From positions 52,532 to 99,684 of the forward strand of contig WAHY01000001.1 in NCBI GenBank assembly GCA_009873635.1: DNA of 47,153 nt. Direction: 5' to 3'. The notes beneath the pieces were generated by a model. That model was not told where the DNA came from and did not search any database. It worked only from the letters and a program-made list of their open reading frames with translations. Below, piece by piece: positions 1-8,130 of this stretch (positions within the stretch are counted from its first letter, which is position 1; each line of letters starts with the position of its first letter). This DNA comes from Nitrospinota bacterium (lineage in GTDB: Bacteria; Nitrospinota; Nitrospinia; Nitrospinales; VA-1). A program made the position numbers and the translations under genes.

Positions 1-35
1 TTCGGGAAATGCAGCGTATCTCGAAAAAAGATGGC

Positions 36-134
36 TCACTTCCCTTCGCTGGCATGACCCAGATCAGGTTCAAAGGGTCGTCCTTTTTCAGGACTCTCAG
101 TTAAAAAACGCCCCCAGTGGTCGTGACCCCTCTA
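36..134 (-). ncRNA. TPP (thiamine pyrophosphate) riboswitch
   Basis: Read on the minus strand, this stretch carries the conserved THI-box blocks in the right order. A GGGGTC / CACTGGGGGC 5' arm comes first, then CTGAGAG (100 to 94), then ACCCTTTGAACCTGATCTGG, then TCATGCCAGCGAAGGGAA. These match the pyrimidine-sensor and pyrophosphate-sensor helices of the TPP aptamer. The element points left, so the regulated gene (probably thiamine synthesis or transport) lies beyond the left edge. A GTG at 39-37 just after the aptamer opens a frame that stays open to the edge, but whether it is the start cannot be decided from 39 bases. A TTGACT hexamer at 161-156 on the minus strand is a plausible -35 element. 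Confidence 0.93.
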
Positions 135-167
135 GATTATTTAATATTTTCCACAAGTCAAGAATTA

Positions 168-195
168 TTGACGTAATTATAAAAAAGAGTAATAT
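168..195 (+). promoter_or_regulatory. Sigma-70-like promoter, possibly leaderless
   Basis: TTGACG (168-173) and TAATAT (190-195) are separated by 16 bases. The expected transcription start, about 7 bases beyond the -10 box, falls at or next to the ATG at 203. No Shine-Dalgarno sequence precedes that ATG. Confidence 0.45.
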
Positions 196-202
196 TCACA
201 TT

Positions 203-1363
203 ATGTTCCACTCGCCTAAATTCCTTGTATTATCTATTGTTCTCCTGCTCGGAATAGGTGGATGCGCCAGCGGTCCGGACACCATAAACCCCTATTTTGA
301 AATGCCTCCCGAGCACCTGGTGAAATCTGAACTGGAACTCTATAACCGTGCCGTGACACGGCTTAAAAATAACCAACTGGAAAACTCGATCGAGCTCTGG
401 CAACGGTTCCTGAAAAACAACCCCAGGTCATTCAGGGGATATAATAATCTGGGCATGGCGCTCTATTCCAGCGACCAGTTGCTTCCTTCCATACAGGCTT
501 TTGAAACCGCCCTTGCCCTGGAGCCGTTTGACCTTAAAATCAAGGGTAATTTAAAAAGAGCATTGTTGTTCCAGGTCACGATTCAGGAAGAAAACAAGGA
601 CCTTGAAAAAGCGATCGAGCATCTCGAAAGGGTTAAAAAACTCACCGATGACGCTCCCGGGAAAGAGAAAGTGGCATTGAGAATCGAAACCCTTCAGGAT
701 CGTATTTATGAACAGGTCAAAAGCGCCAATACACTGGAAGCTTATGAAGAGTTTGTGCAAAAATATCCTGACAACCCAAAGAACTCCGATGAAGCACGAC
801 GTCTGATTGCTGAAATGAAGCCTAAAGAATCTCCTTTGGGAGAAATTCCAGAAATGCAGAATGAAATGCTGCCCGAACCTGCACAAACGACTATTGTGCC
901 TAAACAGGAGGTTGTTCTTCCCGAACCGATGGAGAAGGTTCCATCCTTACCGCCTGTCCTGAAAGAGTCGATAGAAATTGTGGCTGAGACGGAGCAACCT
1001 GAAGTTGCTGAAGAAGTCGAAGACCCTTTGGTGGAAGAGGCACCTGCAGAACCTCCTGCCGAGAAACTGCCTGCCAAACTAGAGCCTCCTGTCGAGAAGG
1101 TTGCTGTGGATCCTGAAATGGAAATGAAACGCGAGAAAGCAGCTCCTCCTGTTCAGGCAACGACAATGCGGGTGCGAATCACGACCAAAAAAACACCCCT
1201 GAGAGTTCGGGCAGAACCGGATGCCCGTTCCAAAGTACTGGTCCAGATACCAAAAAATTCAGTCGTACCTGTTTTCCAGGAAAGTAAAGACTGGTACCAG
1301 ATCGAGTATCAAACAGACAAGAAAGGCTGGATCTCCAAAAAGTATACCCAGGTTGTAAAGTAA
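203..1363 (+). CDS. Lipoprotein with TPR repeats and C-terminal SH3 domain
   Basis: The protein has 386 residues. It begins with a hydrophobic signal peptide ending in a lipobox (GIGGC, Cys about residue 21), so it should be lipid-anchored in the cell envelope. Residues about 45-120 form tetratricopeptide-like helices, including a YNNLGMALY segment followed by an ALALEP helix end. Residues about 205-320 are a Pro/Glu/Val-rich linker. The C-terminus (about 325-385) is a bacterial SH3 domain with the typical LRVRAEPDARSKVLVQIPKN opening and GWI near the end. Such domains usually bind peptidoglycan or peptides. A role as an envelope scaffold or cell-wall-associated protein is inference. The gene stands alone, divergent from the TPP-controlled gene to the left. 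The ATG is well supported by the signal peptide, although it lacks a ribosome binding site. Confidence 0.8.
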   Translation: MFHSPKFLVLSIVLLLGIGGCASGPDTINPYFEMPPEHLVKSELELYNRAVTRLKNNQLENSIELWQRFLKNNPRSFRGYNNLGMALYSSDQLLPSIQAFETALALEPFDLKIKGNLKRALLFQVTIQEENKDLEKAIEHLERVKKLTDDAPGKEKVALRIETLQDRIYEQVKSANTLEAYEEFVQKYPDNPKNSDEARRLIAEMKPKESPLGEIPEMQNEMLPEPAQTTIVPKQEVVLPEPMEKVPSLPPVLKESIEIVAETEQPEVAEEVEDPLVEEAPAEPPAEKLPAKLEPPVEKVAVDPEMEMKREKAAPPVQATTMRVRITTKKTPLRVRAEPDARSKVLVQIPKNSVVPVFQESKDWYQIEYQTDKKGWISKKYTQVVK

Positions 1364-1504
1364 CCCGCTAAATTTTAACCATCGACACCTCTTTTTAGCG
1401 AAAATTGTCGCGGTTTCCCGGGTTTCCAGTTGACCCGATTTGATGGCATGAATATAATCCCCATCCGGGGTGGGAAGTATAAAATTCATGACAATTAGGA
1501 AACT

Positions 1505-2473
1505 ATGACGACGATCAACAAGGAAGAACTGGATTCATTGATCCAAAGTGAGTGGGATTATCTGGTATCTAAAAAAGGTGAATGGAGTCTGCTTGAAGGG
1601 GAGCAGGATATGGAAGTGCTGGAACATGTTTTGCGCTGCATCCTGCATATGGAACTGACTGAGGAAAACCCAAAAGAGTTTCAGGAATGCATCAAAGTGC
1701 AAAATCCGGATGGCGGCTGGTCAAAAGAATCTCACACCGAAAAAACCTCAATGTGGATCACCACTTTTGTTGGGCTCAAACTCTGCCGGGGTAATATGGT
1801 GATCAAGGACCCGGAAATCCAGGCGACCGTTGATAAAACGCTGGAATATGTTTTATCCATGCAGGAAGAAGACGGGCATTGGTCCGACCCTGAATGGTCT
1901 CATCTTGATACGACATGTTCCGTTACATGCTTTCTAACTATTTACCAGGTCACTCAGGATAAAACCGGTGACGAACGCATCAATAAAGCCCGCGTTAGAG
2001 GTTTCGAGTTTATCAAAAACTGGCAAACTGATTCAGGACTCTGGAAAGATGACACGTTTCATCCTGCCGGGATCGAAACCACCGCGCATTTGATGCAGTA
2101 CACTCTTGTTCCCGCTTACTTCATGGATAAAATCGAATATGCCGGAAAAATGTGTTTGGAAGCTGCCGACTCTTTAGTGGCTGAACAGGCTGAGAATGGT
2201 AGTTGGGATAATGAAAATACCGACCATACAATGGATGCCTGCCGTAACCTGATGCTGGTTTCTGATACCTTTGAGAATAAAGAAAAATATACTCCGGTTA
2301 TCGCCAAAGGGGTGCGATGGTTGATGGATATCAAGAATGAGCAGGGGTGGGGGGATTTCCCCGATGAGCCGAGCAATGTAGAGCGCACCGCAGATGGTTT
2401 GGACACCCTGCTTAAATATCGCCGTTACTGCACAGATAAGCCGATGTCCCATTTCTGGGCCTTCAGTAAATAA
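1505..2473 (+). CDS. Prenyltransferase/squalene-oxidase repeat protein (alpha-toroid)
   Basis: This 322-residue protein contains about five QW-like repeats: QNPDGGW (66-72), QEEDGHW (120-126), WQTDSGLW (173-180), QAENGSW (228-234) and NEQGWG (278-283). They are typical of the alpha/alpha toroid shared by squalene-hopene cyclases and protein prenyltransferase beta subunits. It is about half the length of a full squalene cyclase and has no membrane-entry region or signal peptide. The class II cyclase acid motif DxDD is not seen; the closest segment is HLDTT (133-137). A DAC triplet (244-246) recalls the DxC zinc ligands of farnesyltransferase beta, but the partner His is not apparent. Function is therefore unknown. 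The next gene follows after 17 bases, suggesting an operon. The start ATG at 1505 follows an AGGAA sequence. Confidence 0.75.
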   Translation: MTTINKEELDSLIQSEWDYLVSKKGEWSLLEGEQDMEVLEHVLRCILHMELTEENPKEFQECIKVQNPDGGWSKESHTEKTSMWITTFVGLKLCRGNMVIKDPEIQATVDKTLEYVLSMQEEDGHWSDPEWSHLDTTCSVTCFLTIYQVTQDKTGDERINKARVRGFEFIKNWQTDSGLWKDDTFHPAGIETTAHLMQYTLVPAYFMDKIEYAGKMCLEAADSLVAEQAENGSWDNENTDHTMDACRNLMLVSDTFENKEKYTPVIAKGVRWLMDIKNEQGWGDFPDEPSNVERTADGLDTLLKYRRYCTDKPMSHFWAFSK

Positions 2474-2490
2474 GCAACCGGGTATTTGAT

Positions 2491-3252
2491 TTGGAAGCAA
2501 TCATCTTACTTGCCGGTTACGGCTCACGTTTGGATAGGCAGGACCTCGCCCATAAAGCGCTTCTTCCTTTTGGTGAAGAGACATTGCTCTCGCGTCACTT
2601 GAAATGCCTGAAGACTCTGGGCATTAAAAGAACCCATCTCGTTCTTGGCCATAATGCGCCCGCGCTGAAATCCTATGTGCAGGATCTCAACCTGGACCTG
2701 GAGATAAACTTTATAGATAACCCGGTATACCGCACCACCGGCAACACCTTGTCGATGGTAATGGGGCTCAGGCTTTGCAACGAAGAAACATTGATACTTG
2801 ACGGGGATGTTTTATATCCGCCCGAGGCCTTGTTGAGTTATGTACGAAAAGCTCCTCGTTCTTCATTTGCATTGGTTCCCGCAGATATTGACAATGCTGA
2901 ATGCGCAAAAGTATTGTTAAATCCTTCCGGATCCATTCATGCTTTCATAACGAAACGAGAGTTGACCAAAGAAGAGAAATCCGATTTTGGTTTTGGAGGA
3001 GAAGCTATTGGTTTTTTCATGCTGAGTCATGAAGATGTTCCCCGGTTTGTTTCTCTTTATGAAAACAATGAATCCACCTACGAACCTGTACTTTGGGAAA
3101 TTCCGTTTACAGAGTTTGCCCGAAACACCACCCTGCATCCATGGAATGTTGAGCAGGAAGGATGTTTTGAAATAGACACCCGGGAAGATTACCAGGAAGC
3201 CTTGAGCCGCTATCAATCCTATACCGATCAATATTGTCTCCCCAGAGAATAA
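2491..3252 (+). CDS. NTP transferase, phosphocholine/sugar cytidylyltransferase-like
   Basis: The 253-residue protein has the nucleotidyltransferase fold. An N-terminal LLAGYGSRL loop with a downstream HKALLPFG lysine segment binds the nucleotide, a DGD motif (in LDGDVLYP, about residue 95) binds metal, and a late EIDTREDY segment is typical of the family. Related enzymes (LicC-like, IspD-like, GlmU N-terminal) transfer a nucleotide to phosphocholine or a sugar phosphate. The exact substrate cannot be read from sequence. It starts with TTG 17 bases after the toroid-protein gene, so the two are probably cotranscribed, and no better start is present. Pairing with a terpenoid-toroid protein hints at lipid or polyprenyl head-group chemistry, but that is inference. 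Confidence 0.78.
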   Translation: MEAIILLAGYGSRLDRQDLAHKALLPFGEETLLSRHLKCLKTLGIKRTHLVLGHNAPALKSYVQDLNLDLEINFIDNPVYRTTGNTLSMVMGLRLCNEETLILDGDVLYPPEALLSYVRKAPRSSFALVPADIDNAECAKVLLNPSGSIHAFITKRELTKEEKSDFGFGGEAIGFFMLSHEDVPRFVSLYENNESTYEPVLWEIPFTEFARNTTLHPWNVEQEGCFEIDTREDYQEALSRYQSYTDQYCLPRE

Positions 3253-3543
3253 GAGCCTGCAATACCGGGCTCTCATGTATGAAATTTCGACAACTTTTAT
3301 ATTTTTTGTAACTATTAGATAAAATCAAGGTTTTCCGATAGTCTTTGTTTGAACATTTTGAGCTTAAAAACCCCTTTAAACTTAAGGATTTATAAAGCCC
3401 AGCCTGATTCCTCCTGAAATTTAGCTGCAATTGGTACCTTTTTTGCTTTTTAGCTATGGTTCCCAAGATTGAGGAATCCGGTTTTATCCCTCTTCAGGGA
3501 TTGTTAAAGCATTGGGGAGATAATTTTTAAAGGATTAAATCTG
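3253..3543. other. AT-rich intergenic stretch with two small hairpins
   Basis: This gap holds no coding frame I can support. AGAGCC (3252-3257) pairs with GGCTCT (3268-3273) right after the nucleotidyltransferase stop codon, but no T-run follows, so it is at best a weak terminator. ATCCCT/AGGGAT with a CTTC loop lies at 3486-3501, ahead of the small membrane protein. Confidence 0.35.
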
Positions 3544-3834
3544 GTGAATGTTATGCAAGAGATTATTGAGTTTCTATCTGGCAAGGTATTTTTCATTTCG
3601 TTTGGTCAAATCACGTTTATTTTTTTGTCGTGTCTTTTTTGTCTGCTTTATGGAAAACATAAAACGGGATTGATCTTGTCCTATTTTTTTATTTTTTACT
3701 GGGGTTTCGTTTCAAACCGAATTTATTGGCTGGAATTATTTGGTGACTCAGGAGTTGGGTTGATGATGTATTTTGGCACCGGTACTGCCATAGCATTAAT
3801 GGGTGTGCTCAGTTTTTTTCAAGCCGACCACTAG
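3544..3834 (+). CDS. Small hydrophobic membrane protein, unknown function
   Basis: This 96-residue protein is mostly hydrophobic, with three probable membrane spans (about 13-35, 42-58 and 70-90). The aromatic middle segment FFIFYWGF is followed by an NRIYWLELFGDSG loop. I recognise no catalytic motif or family. Translation probably starts at GTG 3544, which has an AAGGA about 9 bases upstream; an in-frame ATG at 3553 is the alternative. It stands alone between two non-coding stretches of nearly 300 bases. Confidence 0.6.
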   Translation: MNVMQEIIEFLSGKVFFISFGQITFIFLSCLFCLLYGKHKTGLILSYFFIFYWGFVSNRIYWLELFGDSGVGLMMYFGTGTAIALMGVLSFFQADH

Positions 3835-4109
3835 GCGCGAGTCACCAGCCTGATGCTGAACCCAACTGCAATAATCGGGTTGGGCTGGCAAGGATCAACC
3901 CGACTGAAAAAATATTCCAATTGCCGGTTACTACGCCGCCAGTATTTATATCCCCAATGGGTGCGGCTCACTCTTTAAAGAGAGCCTTTGTAGGCAGCGC
4001 TTACGTTCATGAGCCGCAAAACCCCTGGATAAATAAAAACCTTTCCTGTCTTTTCTTCCATCTAAAAGGTAGTTAATATTAAACTCGAGTTTTATGCGGG
4101 AGAATTTCT
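3835..4109. other. Intergenic stretch with strong inverted repeats
   Basis: No gene is seen here. CCCAAC (3860s) can pair with GTTGGG about 20 bases later. A second, longer structure (3962-4018) is listed separately. The GGGAG at 4098-4102 serves the HAD gene. Confidence 0.4.
3962..4018. repeat. Inverted repeat, possible structured RNA or operator
   Basis: TGCGGCTCA (3962-3970) and TGAGCCGCA (4010-4018) are perfect 9-base inverted arms around a 39-base loop that itself begins with the palindrome CTCTTTAAAGAG (3971-3982). Flanking GGGT and ACCC could extend the stem. No T-run follows, so it is not a classic terminator. Confidence 0.5.
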
Positions 4110-4802
4110 TTGCCTTTATTTTCTTTTAAAGCGGTTTTTTTTGATGTTGGGGGAACCCTGATTCGCGTTCACCCATCCGTCGGGGATGTCTATGCCCGGC
4201 ACGCACGTCCTTTCGGCTATTCGGGTTCAGCACAGGTTTTAAATGAAGGTTTCCGCAGGCAATGGAATAAGATGGGGGGAATTGAGTCTCTGGGTAATCA
4301 GACTGGAGCCGAAGCGGAAAAGAATTTTTGGCGCACACTGGTTTATGAAGTGTTTCAACCGCTTGGAGGTGTTGAACGGTTTGATGAATATTTTGATCTT
4401 ATTTTTGAAGCGTTTCGGGAAAAATCGAATTGGCGGGTTTATGAAGATGTTATTGAATCCAATATTCTGGAAACTCTGAAAAAAAAGGGAGTGATGCTGG
4501 GGATCATTTCTAACTGGGATTCAAGGTTGAACTCAACCCTGGAAAATATTGGCCTTGCCCAATACTTTGATTTTATCCTACCCTCCGCAGTGGTCGGTTC
4601 GGCAAAACCCGATAAAAAAATTTTTAAGGAAGCATTAAGGATATGCGGAGTTGAGCCACATGAAGCCTGCCATATAGGAGATGAAATTCGTACTGATGTA
4701 GCTGGAGCAGAAAGCGTTGGTATTCACCCAATCCTGCTGGACCGTGACAACCGTTTTGAAAAAGAAGATAAAGTTACTTCTTTTATGGAGTTGGTTAGAT
4801 AG
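4110..4802 (+). CDS. HAD-superfamily hydrolase
   Basis: The 230-residue protein carries all four HAD motifs. Motif I is DVGGTL (about 11-16) with the nucleophile Asp; the usual second Asp is replaced by Gly. Motif II is the Ser in IISNWD (about 129-134), motif III is the Lys in GSAKPD, and motif IV is GDEIRTD. An alpha-helical C1 cap lies between motifs I and II. The family hydrolyses phosphomonoesters or haloacids. The missing second Asp resembles the HDHD3/REG-2-like subgroup and may alter catalysis, so the substrate is unknown. Start is TTG 4110, with GGGAG 7 bases upstream. Confidence 0.85.
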   Translation: MPLFSFKAVFFDVGGTLIRVHPSVGDVYARHARPFGYSGSAQVLNEGFRRQWNKMGGIESLGNQTGAEAEKNFWRTLVYEVFQPLGGVERFDEYFDLIFEAFREKSNWRVYEDVIESNILETLKKKGVMLGIISNWDSRLNSTLENIGLAQYFDFILPSAVVGSAKPDKKIFKEALRICGVEPHEACHIGDEIRTDVAGAESVGIHPILLDRDNRFEKEDKVTSFMELVR

Positions 4803-4833
4803 GGGTTGATTGTGGTATGCAGAGCGGCCAGTT

Positions 4834-5343
4834 TTACCCTTTGTATCCTTTTACACCTTCCATTTTTGCATTTTTGAAGCTGGCGTCTTTGGTGTCAGCA
4901 GAAGTCAGGTCTGCTTTAGAGAGATCTGCGCCATGAAATGAAACGGCATTCAGATCGGCTTCTCTTAAATCACAGCCAACCAGCGATGCAAAGCTCATGC
5001 TGGCTTTTTTGCATTTTGCTCTGATGAGTTTAGCCCCGCCCATTTTTGCTCTGCTAAATGATGTGTTTTCAAGGTTGGTGAGGCATAAATCAGCATCTTT
5101 TAAATCTGCTTCACTAAAATCAGCTTCTGCCATATCTGCTTTTCTGAAGTTGCATTTAGCCAAAAAAGTTTTGGTAAATTTAGCTTTTCTCAGCGAGGTG
5201 TTGCTGAAATCGGTGGAGGCAATCGTCATACCACTAAAATCAAGGCCCGTGAGGTCCAAACCGGAAAAATTCAAATTGGTTAAATGTTTCGCGGTTTTAT
5301 CGTGAAGCAGTTCTTTAAGTTTTGCTTCTGTAATATTAGCCAT
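4834..5343 (-). CDS. Pentapeptide-repeat protein
   Basis: The 169-residue protein is almost entirely A(D/N)LxX-type pentapeptide repeats from about residue 22 to 160 (for example DFSEADLKDADL and HGADLSKADLTSAD). These fold as a right-handed quadrilateral beta helix. There is no signal peptide or membrane span, so it should be cytoplasmic. Relatives include the gyrase-protecting Qnr/MfpA proteins, but most family members have no known role and nothing here supports drug resistance. The ATG is preceded by AAGGTGAGAA, a good ribosome binding site. It converges with the HAD gene to its left. Confidence 0.85.
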   Translation of the reverse strand: MANITEAKLKELLHDKTAKHLTNLNFSGLDLTGLDFSGMTIASTDFSNTSLRKAKFTKTFLAKCNFRKADMAEADFSEADLKDADLCLTNLENTSFSRAKMGGAKLIRAKCKKASMSFASLVGCDLREADLNAVSFHGADLSKADLTSADTKDASFKNAKMEGVKGYKG

Positions 5344-5443
5344 TTCTCACCTTGATCAATTAAATTTCTAGAACTCTAAACATAACTGGTTGAACCGATC
5401 CTAACAAGAAAATATTGATTTTGCAAAATATCGGGTTCTTGAA

Positions 5444-6955
5444 CTAGCTGTTATCATTTAAATGCTCTTTTGATTCTTGTCGGTTGTTTCTAAATTCCTG
5501 GATCAGTAAATAATAAAATGGTAGGTACTCAACCCAGGGGGTAAACCGGCTAAATGACGGAATCTCTTGATAATCAAAATAAAAGTCAAGGTAATACAGG
5601 CCTACCAGGCCTGTCAAAATAATCCATGAACGCTCTGGAAACACACATAAAAACGGCACCACCCAGCAAAGATACCAGGGATTTTGAACAGGACTCAAAA
5701 GGAAGACCAGGGCCATGAGCCAGAACAGCCCGCGGACAAATTCTACAGGTTGTTCAACAAGAGACGATCCTTTAAAAAGCAACCGGATTAACACTCCCAT
5801 TAATACAAAGCTTACAGTAACCTTACTTAAAAAAACGGGTAGGGAATTGGATAATATTACTTCGTTTGCCATTTCCCCTGACAAGCTTTTAAAGATGAAA
5901 ACCAGAACGGCAAAAATGCTATCGTTGCTTTGCCAGTAAAGGGTGAAAGCCTTGAGCCCTTCAAACATTTTTAGTCCGATTCCCGTAAAGGGCAAATAGC
6001 CTAATACAATCACACCAGCAAAAAGCATTATGTTTCCGAATGGAGCCAGCCAGGGGTTCTTACCCAGCGTCGCCATTTTTTCATGGCAGGATTTAAGGTA
6101 TAGCGGTAACAAAATTATGGGATAAAGTTTTCCCAAAAATCCAAAGGCGAGGAAAAGCGTTGCTAAAGTATGACGATGGCAAAGCAGAAAATAAATCGAA
6201 CCGGTGAGCAGGGATATCCCAATAATGTCCAGATGAGTTGAGTTAAATGTTTCCTTGATAATCAGGGGGCTCCAGAAATAAATCAGGCAATGGGATTTAT
6301 CAAGCCCTAACAGGGAAAGGATGCCAACTATGAACACCAAAGTCAGGACATCGAAAAATAAAAACCCTGCCCGCAAAGCCACAATGCTGTCCGGTTTTAC
6401 ATGGTGTATCAGGCGGAAAACAAATTGGGCCATGGGTGGGTAGATTGTTGGAACATCCGGGTGGTTCACCCTTTCAAGATATTGTAAGGACTTGGGAGAC
6501 TCCCATTTCAAAACGTCCAACTGTTCCAGCTCGCGTTCGTTGCGTTCTACATAAATTTCATAATAGTATTCGGGGTTCTGTATTCTTAACGCCTTGAAGT
6601 TGTTTACCTCAGAAGGAGCGTATTCATATGGATTGATTCCACTCGCGAAAACTTTTCCATCCCATAAATAGCGGTAGACATCATCTTCCTGAATCTGTTG
6701 AGAGGGCAGGATGATGGCACGAAACAGCAGACCAAACAAAATGACCTGCCAAAAAATTTTCTGGCTATTGGATTTTTTGAGCACAAAAAACCAGGTCAGG
6801 CAGTAAAGCGCAAACAGTGAAAAATAAACCGCGAGATAGATAAGAATAGGTCGTTCTGAATATCCTTCACCCCAGTTGAATTGGTAAGAAAGCTTGGTCA
6901 GAAATGCGTATAACAGCAGGCTGGTTGCCCCGGTCAATAAGATGGGAGAACGCAC
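5444..6955 (-). CDS. GT87/PIG-M-like polytopic membrane glycosyltransferase
   Basis: The 503-residue protein has about ten or more hydrophobic spans. Its first periplasmic loop carries EDDVYRYLWDGK (about 88-100) followed by GINPYEYAP, the acidic-motif loop typical of polyprenyl-phosphate-dependent mannosyltransferases (GT87/DUF2029 and GT-C types). A second loop with NHPDVPTIYPPMAQF resembles the same family. It probably transfers a hexose from a lipid-linked donor to an envelope glycan or lipid; substrate unknown. It starts at GTG 6955, overlapping by one base the TAG stop of the TPR remnant upstream, so translation was probably coupled to that frame. Confidence 0.8.
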   Translation of the reverse strand: MRSPILLTGATSLLLYAFLTKLSYQFNWGEGYSERPILIYLAVYFSLFALYCLTWFFVLKKSNSQKIFWQVILFGLLFRAIILPSQQIQEDDVYRYLWDGKVFASGINPYEYAPSEVNNFKALRIQNPEYYYEIYVERNERELEQLDVLKWESPKSLQYLERVNHPDVPTIYPPMAQFVFRLIHHVKPDSIVALRAGFLFFDVLTLVFIVGILSLLGLDKSHCLIYFWSPLIIKETFNSTHLDIIGISLLTGSIYFLLCHRHTLATLFLAFGFLGKLYPIILLPLYLKSCHEKMATLGKNPWLAPFGNIMLFAGVIVLGYLPFTGIGLKMFEGLKAFTLYWQSNDSIFAVLVFIFKSLSGEMANEVILSNSLPVFLSKVTVSFVLMGVLIRLLFKGSSLVEQPVEFVRGLFWLMALVFLLSPVQNPWYLCWVVPFLCVFPERSWIILTGLVGLYYLDFYFDYQEIPSFSRFTPWVEYLPFYYLLIQEFRNNRQESKEHLNDNS

Positions 6956-7443
6956 TAGGGATCCCGGGCAAAAGAACTTTGCCCTTCCAGAGTTTTTAGT
7001 TTTTTAATTTCCTGATCTGACAAAACTTTATATATATCCAGGATGCTTCTGTGGAAATAAGGGTCATCATTTTTCATTGCCAGAGCAACCCAGTAAAGGG
7101 AAAGGGCTTCCTGATACATTTTTTCCTTTTTGTAAAGTTTCCCCAACTTGATATAAACTTCCAACCGGTTTGGTTCCAGAACTGAAACTATTTCAAAATA
7201 ATTTAACGCTTCAAGATTTTTTCCTAAGCGTTCATACTCAGCTCCCAATGTTTCCAAATAGGCCGGGTTCTCATCTTCCAGATCAATGGATTGTTTCAGG
7301 TGCTCTATACCTGTAGTAAATTTTTCTCTTTTAAAGTGTAGTTGCCCAAGTCGATAATGAGTCAGGGCATGCTTGTCATCAATGATTAATACTTTAAGAT
7401 AGTTTTGTTCTGCTTCGGCAAGCTTTCCTTTAGACAGAAGAGC
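6955..7443 (-). pseudogene. TPR protein remnant lacking its N-terminus
   Basis: A continuous frame runs from a TAA at 7446-7444 down to the TAG at 6955 and encodes about 162 residues. TPR-like helices include KLAEAEQNYLKVLIIDD, HYRLGQLHFKREK, EALNYFEIVSVLEPN and EALSLYWVALA. The frame opens immediately after the stop codon in mid-repeat. The first usable start (TTG at 7257) would discard about 60 residues that are clearly TPR-like. The 5' end therefore appears deleted and joined to the beginning of a STAS-domain gene (7430-7516). It could still be translated from the internal TTG as a 100-residue protein. Confidence 0.72.
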
Positions 7444-7516
7444 TTATATTAATATCCCCGTTTACCGATACAATAACCTTTTCACCGACTTTATCCAGTT
7501 TTAAGTCTATGTTCAT
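7430..7516 (-). pseudogene. Truncated STAS-domain anti-sigma factor antagonist
   Basis: The ATG at 7516 lies two bases after the stop of the RsbW-like gene, so translation is probably coupled. It encodes 28 residues beginning MNIDLKLDKVGEKVIVSV and continuing NGDINISSSV before TAA. This strongly resembles the first beta strands of SpoIIAA/RsbV-type antagonists, which are normally about 100-110 residues and carry a phosphorylated Ser near residue 55-60. The rest of the domain is missing, and TPR-coding sequence begins in another frame at about 7443. The remaining peptide would lack the phospho-acceptor. Confidence 0.68.
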
Positions 7517-7518
7517 GT

Positions 7519-7962
7519 TTAGCTCTTACCCTTGTCGTGAGTCGATGTCAGTTCGGTTTTTAATTTTTTTATCATGGTCAGCAAAGTGCCTTTGGCCCGG
7601 TTGGTGCAGTAGCTGACCTCATCCATAATTTCATTTATGAAATGAGTGCCTAGTCCACCCGGTTTCATATCATCCAGTTCACGCGGTTTGATTTGGTTGA
7701 TATTGCATTGTTTGCCGTAGTCGCGGATCTGGACCTTAAAATCATCTCTCTCAATAGTGAAGGTGGCCTCAATAGGTTCATCGCAGGAACCTTCGTAACT
7801 GTGTTTGATAACATTTGCACAAGCCTCATCCACGCAAAGGATTAAACGCCGGGCAGTTTCATCAGGAACCTCATGATTTTGAAAAAGTTCCTCCAAAACC
7901 TTACGAATTAATCCCAAGTATTTTGGATTGCTTGGAATAGAGAGTTTAATGGGTTGGGACAT
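7519..7962 (-). CDS. RsbW/SpoIIAB-like anti-sigma kinase (HATPase)
   Basis: The 147-residue protein is a single GHKL ATPase domain. The N-box is DEACANVIKHS (about 48-58), the G1 box is in IRDYGKQ and the G2 box is GGLGTHFI. Proteins of this size act in partner-switching: they bind a sigma factor or other target and phosphorylate a STAS antagonist. It sits between the PP2C phosphatase gene and the start of a STAS gene, which supports that role. No sigma factor gene is adjacent, so the target is unknown. GAGAGGGAC just before the ATG is a good ribosome binding site. Confidence 0.88.
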   Translation of the reverse strand: MSQPIKLSIPSNPKYLGLIRKVLEELFQNHEVPDETARRLILCVDEACANVIKHSYEGSCDEPIEATFTIERDDFKVQIRDYGKQCNINQIKPRELDDMKPGGLGTHFINEIMDEVSYCTNRAKGTLLTMIKKLKTELTSTHDKGKS

Positions 7963-8040
7963 TGTCCCTCTCTAAATAATAATACCCTATGTTAATAAAA
8001 CTCTTGTTAATTCAATCATATCACCCGTCGGTCAGGTAGG

Positions 8041-8055
8041 CAAGGCTGAGCCTTG
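8041..8055. repeat. Short perfect palindrome between phosphatase and kinase genes
   Basis: CAAGGCT and AGCCTTG flank a single G. It lies in the 168-base gap upstream of the RsbW-like gene. It could be an operator or a small hairpin in the transcript; no T-run is attached. Confidence 0.3.
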
Positions 8056-8130
8056 AGGAAATGAGGGAGATAGGTAAATCAAGAGTGACAATTTTAGCCG
8101 GTTAAAGTGATAACATCTAACCACTTTTTA

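Noticed and set aside
4834-5343. Pentapeptide-repeat protein as quinolone resistance (Qnr/MfpA) factor
   Set aside because: Only the repeat is shared; there is no dimerisation module or context supporting gyrase protection.
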